Shown here piece by piece: positions 61,565 to 64,000 of a stretch of 64,000 bases of DNA. The position numbers and the translations under genes were made by a program. The stretch lies in assembly GCA_023412665.1 (NCBI GenBank), contig JAEZCA010000043.1:1-64000 (forward strand). Direction: 5' to 3'. The notes below the pieces were generated by a model, which saw nothing but the letters and a program-made list of their open reading frames with translations, did no database searches and had not been told where the DNA came from. Position 1 is the stretch's first letter; each line of letters starts with the position of its first letter. This stretch comes from Bacillota bacterium. GTDB lineage: Bacteria; Bacillota; Clostridia; Acetivibrionales; DTU013.

Positions 61565-62365
61565 GTGGAAAAGAAATCTGATTACGACATCATAGACATA
61601 CATGCCCACATATTCCCGGACAAGATCGCAGAAAAAGCTGTTGACTCTATCGGAAAATATTATGGTGTATCAATGAGGCGCAACGGGACTGTTGAAGGAC
61701 TGCTCGAAAGCGGCAGCAATATCGGAGTGAGAAAATATATCGTCCACTCCTCCGCAACTAGTGTTGAACAGGTAAAAGCTATAAATGACTACGTTTCAGG
61801 CGTAACACAGGCCCATCCTGAATTCATCGGCTTTGCAACCCTTCACCCTGATCTGCCGGATGTTCCTGCAGAAGTAGAGAGAATTATAGCACTGGGACTC
61901 AAGGGTCTCAAGCTGCATCCCGAGTTCCAGCACTTTACAATAGACGATGACAATATGATGCCCATTTATGAAGCAGTAGAGGGCAGATTGCCCGTGTTGA
62001 TACATATGGGGGATGAGAATGTGGATTCCTCAAGCCCGGTCAGGCTCGCCAGAGTATTGGACAGATTTCCTAAGCTCGTTGTCATTGCTGCCCATTTCGG
62101 AGGATACCGTATGTGGGACCTTTCATGCGAGTATCTCATAGGCAGAAATGTTTATATGGATACCTCCAGCACCCTTTACTTCATCAAACCGGAAAGAGCC
62201 GTCGAAATGATCAGAAAGCATGGTGTTGAAAAAATGCTCTTTGGTTCGGATTACCCAATGTGGGATCACAGAGAAGAGCTGGACAGGTTCTTTGCGCTAG
62301 GCCTTACCGAAGAGGAACGGAGAGCCATCCTCTCCGGCAATGCACATAAGCTGTTGTCCGTCTAG
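61565..62365 (+). CDS. Metal-dependent amidohydrolase (ACMSD-like)
   Basis: A 266-residue TIM-barrel amidohydrolase-2 (PF04909) protein. The metal motif HAHIF near residue 13 and later His residues in LKLHPEFQ and AAHFGG, plus the Asp in FGSDYPMWDH, are intact. The family includes aminocarboxymuconate-semialdehyde decarboxylase of tryptophan breakdown as well as many other enzymes, so context with trpXYZ is suggestive only. GTG start with AGAAGG about ten bases upstream. It is probably read through from the trpXYZ operon. Confidence 0.78.
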   Translation: MEKKSDYDIIDIHAHIFPDKIAEKAVDSIGKYYGVSMRRNGTVEGLLESGSNIGVRKYIVHSSATSVEQVKAINDYVSGVTQAHPEFIGFATLHPDLPDVPAEVERIIALGLKGLKLHPEFQHFTIDDDNMMPIYEAVEGRLPVLIHMGDENVDSSSPVRLARVLDRFPKLVVIAAHFGGYRMWDLSCEYLIGRNVYMDTSSTLYFIKPERAVEMIRKHGVEKMLFGSDYPMWDHREELDRFFALGLTEEERRAILSGNAHKLLSV

Positions 62366-62377
62366 CCATTCGCCTCG

Positions 62378-63613
62378 TTACACAATAATGCTGCCGGGTG
62401 CCGGATCCCTCCCTATACGGAATTCTGCACGCACGCCGTCCACATCAGCCTCATACTCTCCACGGAAGCCGCCCACGATAACCGAACCTTCCTCATCGGT
62501 AACAAGCTCCATGGGCTTCGTCCACCACTCATTCCTTATGAGATTGCGAAGCGCCTCATAGACAGGCTTTATTTTACTGTCCGCGGTGATCAGACCTGAC
62601 GGCGCCTTGAGCCAGCCTCCATCAATGAAGCCCCACCAGGTGATCGACTCAATATTGGGGTCTGCAAACAATGTCCTGTAATGCGTTTCAACCTCTCTTG
62701 CCTGTCTGTCAAGTCCTTCGGGTGTGGACGGCCACTCATCCACTACATAGTCGTTCAGATCAACTATTTCCGGCGGCATTATCCTTCCTGATACTATAGT
62801 ATTTTCAGTAAAGTGCAGCGGCAGATTGAACCTTGCATAGCGCTCCAGTATCTCCTGCGTCTTTTCCACACCCCAATACCCCTGGTGCATATGGGACTGA
62901 ATACCGATGGCATCTATAGGCACCCCTGCTTCGAGGCAGCCTTCTATCAATATGTCATAGGCCTCTGAGGTTTCGAAATCATTAATCAAAAGGGTTGCTT
63001 CCGGATTTGCCTTTTTAGCGGCCGCAAAAACCTCCCTGACCAGGCGGATACGTCCCAGCTCCTTGCATATGCGGGTGATCCCGTTATCATATTTATCGAA
63101 GATAGGCATGATCACAACCTCATTGATGACATCCCATATATCTACGAGCCCGGCAAAACCGGTCACATCACGGCGTATCCTGTTGAGCTGCACGGAAAGG
63201 ATGTCCTTGTTGCTCAGGTCCATCAGCCATGGAGCAGTCAGCGTATGCCAGCAAAGAGGGTGCCCCTTGAGCTCGACACCTTTCGAACGCAGCCAGACGG
63301 AAGCTTTCTTCAGCCTCTCCATATCAGGCTGTCCCCTGACCGGTTCAAAACGACCCCAGTAAAATGGCAGCGTAGAGTAATTGAACAGGTCAAAGAACAA
63401 TCTGAACCTCTCTTCAGTTAGCTCCCTTTCTCTTCCCTGTAATTCTCCGTTGGCATAAGGTATGGAACTGGATTCAGTGCAGCCGAATAAAAACTCATGA
63501 CTCAGCTGCTTGACGACTACTCTCCGGTTCGCCAGCGGCGATCCGTCCTTGCCTGAAAATGTGATTTTCCTGCTGCCCTTTCGATGCTTCAGCTGTTCCT
63601 GACTGTTACTCAT
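62378..63613 (-). CDS. GH10 endo-1,4-beta-xylanase, intracellular
   Basis: A 411-residue GH10 enzyme that cleaves internal beta-1,4 xylosidic bonds. Acid/base Glu in WDVINE (about residue 158) and nucleophile in LPLHFTEN (about 265) are intact; GHPLCWHT and SITWWGFIDGGW are characteristic. A 40-residue N-terminal beta segment precedes the barrel (FGCTESSS) and a small beta domain follows it. No signal peptide or binding module, so it probably works on imported xylo-oligosaccharides. GAGGAGG is seven to eight bases before the chosen ATG. Ends 12 bases from the convergent amidohydrolase gene. Confidence 0.92.
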   Translation of the reverse strand: MSNSQEQLKHRKGSRKITFSGKDGSPLANRRVVVKQLSHEFLFGCTESSSIPYANGELQGRERELTEERFRLFFDLFNYSTLPFYWGRFEPVRGQPDMERLKKASVWLRSKGVELKGHPLCWHTLTAPWLMDLSNKDILSVQLNRIRRDVTGFAGLVDIWDVINEVVIMPIFDKYDNGITRICKELGRIRLVREVFAAAKKANPEATLLINDFETSEAYDILIEGCLEAGVPIDAIGIQSHMHQGYWGVEKTQEILERYARFNLPLHFTENTIVSGRIMPPEIVDLNDYVVDEWPSTPEGLDRQAREVETHYRTLFADPNIESITWWGFIDGGWLKAPSGLITADSKIKPVYEALRNLIRNEWWTKPMELVTDEEGSVIVGGFRGEYEADVDGVRAEFRIGRDPAPGSIIV

Positions 63614-63655
63614 GGCAAGCCTCCTCAGTATCAATACTTTCACATGTAAAACGTA

Positions 63656-64000
63656 TTACTTGCTATATCTATTATACATCCTTTTTCTGTGTCTGGCACC
63701 GGATACCATAATAGTTGTCTTTTTTTGGCGCCCGGCACCATAAATCAGAGACATAATGATGCTGCCGAGCATGATCAAAAAAATGACTGCCAGAGAATTA
63801 ATTATGGATATATCGATATGAAACATCAGTATCAGAAGCTTAATGCCTGTAAAGGTTAATACCATGGCTGCGCCGTATTTCACAAATTGGAATTTGTCAT
63901 GGAGCCGGCGAAGCAGAAAGTACATGCTCCGCAGGCCTAGAATGGCAAAAATATTAGAAGTGTATACTATGAAAACATCCGTGGTTATGGAAAAAATAGC
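63656..64000 (-). CDS. TerC family membrane protein, C-terminal part
   Basis: Cut by the end of the window; only the last 114 codons are visible (stop at 63656). The frame stays open to the last base and encodes the TerC hallmark segment TTDVFIVYTSNIFAILGLRSM, the next helices LLRRLHDKFQFVKYG and a basic tail. TerC proteins are about seven-helix membrane proteins tied to metal (Mn) export or tellurium resistance. An internal ATG at 63925 should not be taken as the start because the conserved upstream sequence continues. Confidence 0.85.
   Translation of the reverse strand, partial: AIFSITTDVFIVYTSNIFAILGLRSMYFLLRRLHDKFQFVKYGAAMVLTFTGIKLLILMFHIDISIINSLAVIFLIMLGSIIMSLIYGAGRQKKTTIMVSGARHRKRMYNRYSK

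Noticed and set aside
63656..63925. Considered as a complete 89-residue membrane protein
   Set aside because: The same frame stays open to the window edge and contains the conserved TerC motif upstream of this ATG.

Overview
The window reads as a chromosomal segment of a spore-forming, anaerobic Firmicute of the class Clostridia. The evidence is a pyruvate:ferredoxin oxidoreductase, a spore-coat transglutaminase (tgl), a small clostridial spore-protein family member (DUF3787-like), SpoVB/MurJ-type flippases, strong GGAGG ribosome binding sites, a T-box riboswitch and AT-rich intergenic DNA. The genus cannot be fixed from what I can see. There are no rRNA or tRNA genes, no CRISPR array and no intact insertion sequence or prophage. 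Coding is dense on both strands in short operons.

Layout. 0-10 kb: a LysM/M14 wall peptidase, an acyl-CoA ligase, a methyltransferase, a LOG-family protein, a GH26-like glycosidase, an SPFH protein, a cyclophilin, a 37-kDa-type nucleoid protein and ribosomal protein L25. 10-20 kb: a serine hydrolase, a three-gene ABC-2 exporter followed by a broken gene remnant, a radical SAM / acyltransferase / Ntn-hydrolase operon, and a large GH42-like protein. 20-26 kb: a CheX-type phosphatase with MshEN-like modules beside its CheY, then the tgl operon behind a sigma-K-like promoter. 26-33 kb: a tightly coupled signalling operon of one REC-GGDEF-(degenerate)EAL protein and two paralogous soluble histidine kinases with LacI-type ligand-binding domains. 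33-38 kb: nifJ, the small spore protein and an M24 peptidase. 38.6-48.5 kb: a cell-wall island with an M15-like peptidase, a MurE-like ligase, a CapA-VanX fusion, a DacA-type carboxypeptidase, a flippase, a FemAB-type transferase and an ATP-grasp ligase. 48.9-56 kb: an ABC-F ATPase with an SD-sequestering leader hairpin, an AlkZ-related protein, an alpha/alpha-toroid protein, an Lrp regulator with a small partner, and an LTA-synthase-like enzyme. 56-64 kb: a cyclase-family hydrolase, a small MITE-like element, an XRE-S24 regulator, a T-box-controlled trpXYZ-type importer, an amidohydrolase, an intracellular GH10 enzyme and the C-terminal part of a TerC protein cut by the window end.

How parts fit together. 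The most interesting ensembles are: (1) the LacI-sensor kinase / diguanylate cyclase operon, which looks like a route from a cytoplasmic small ligand to c-di-GMP; (2) the wall island, which combines precursor ligation, flipping, branch-peptide addition and D-Ala trimming functions; (3) regulatory DNA, including a 21-bp promoter-orientation motif repeated upstream of unrelated genes, a palindromic direct repeat upstream of the ATP-grasp operon, and the ABC-F leader. All functional assignments come from recognised motifs and context; no database search was run.
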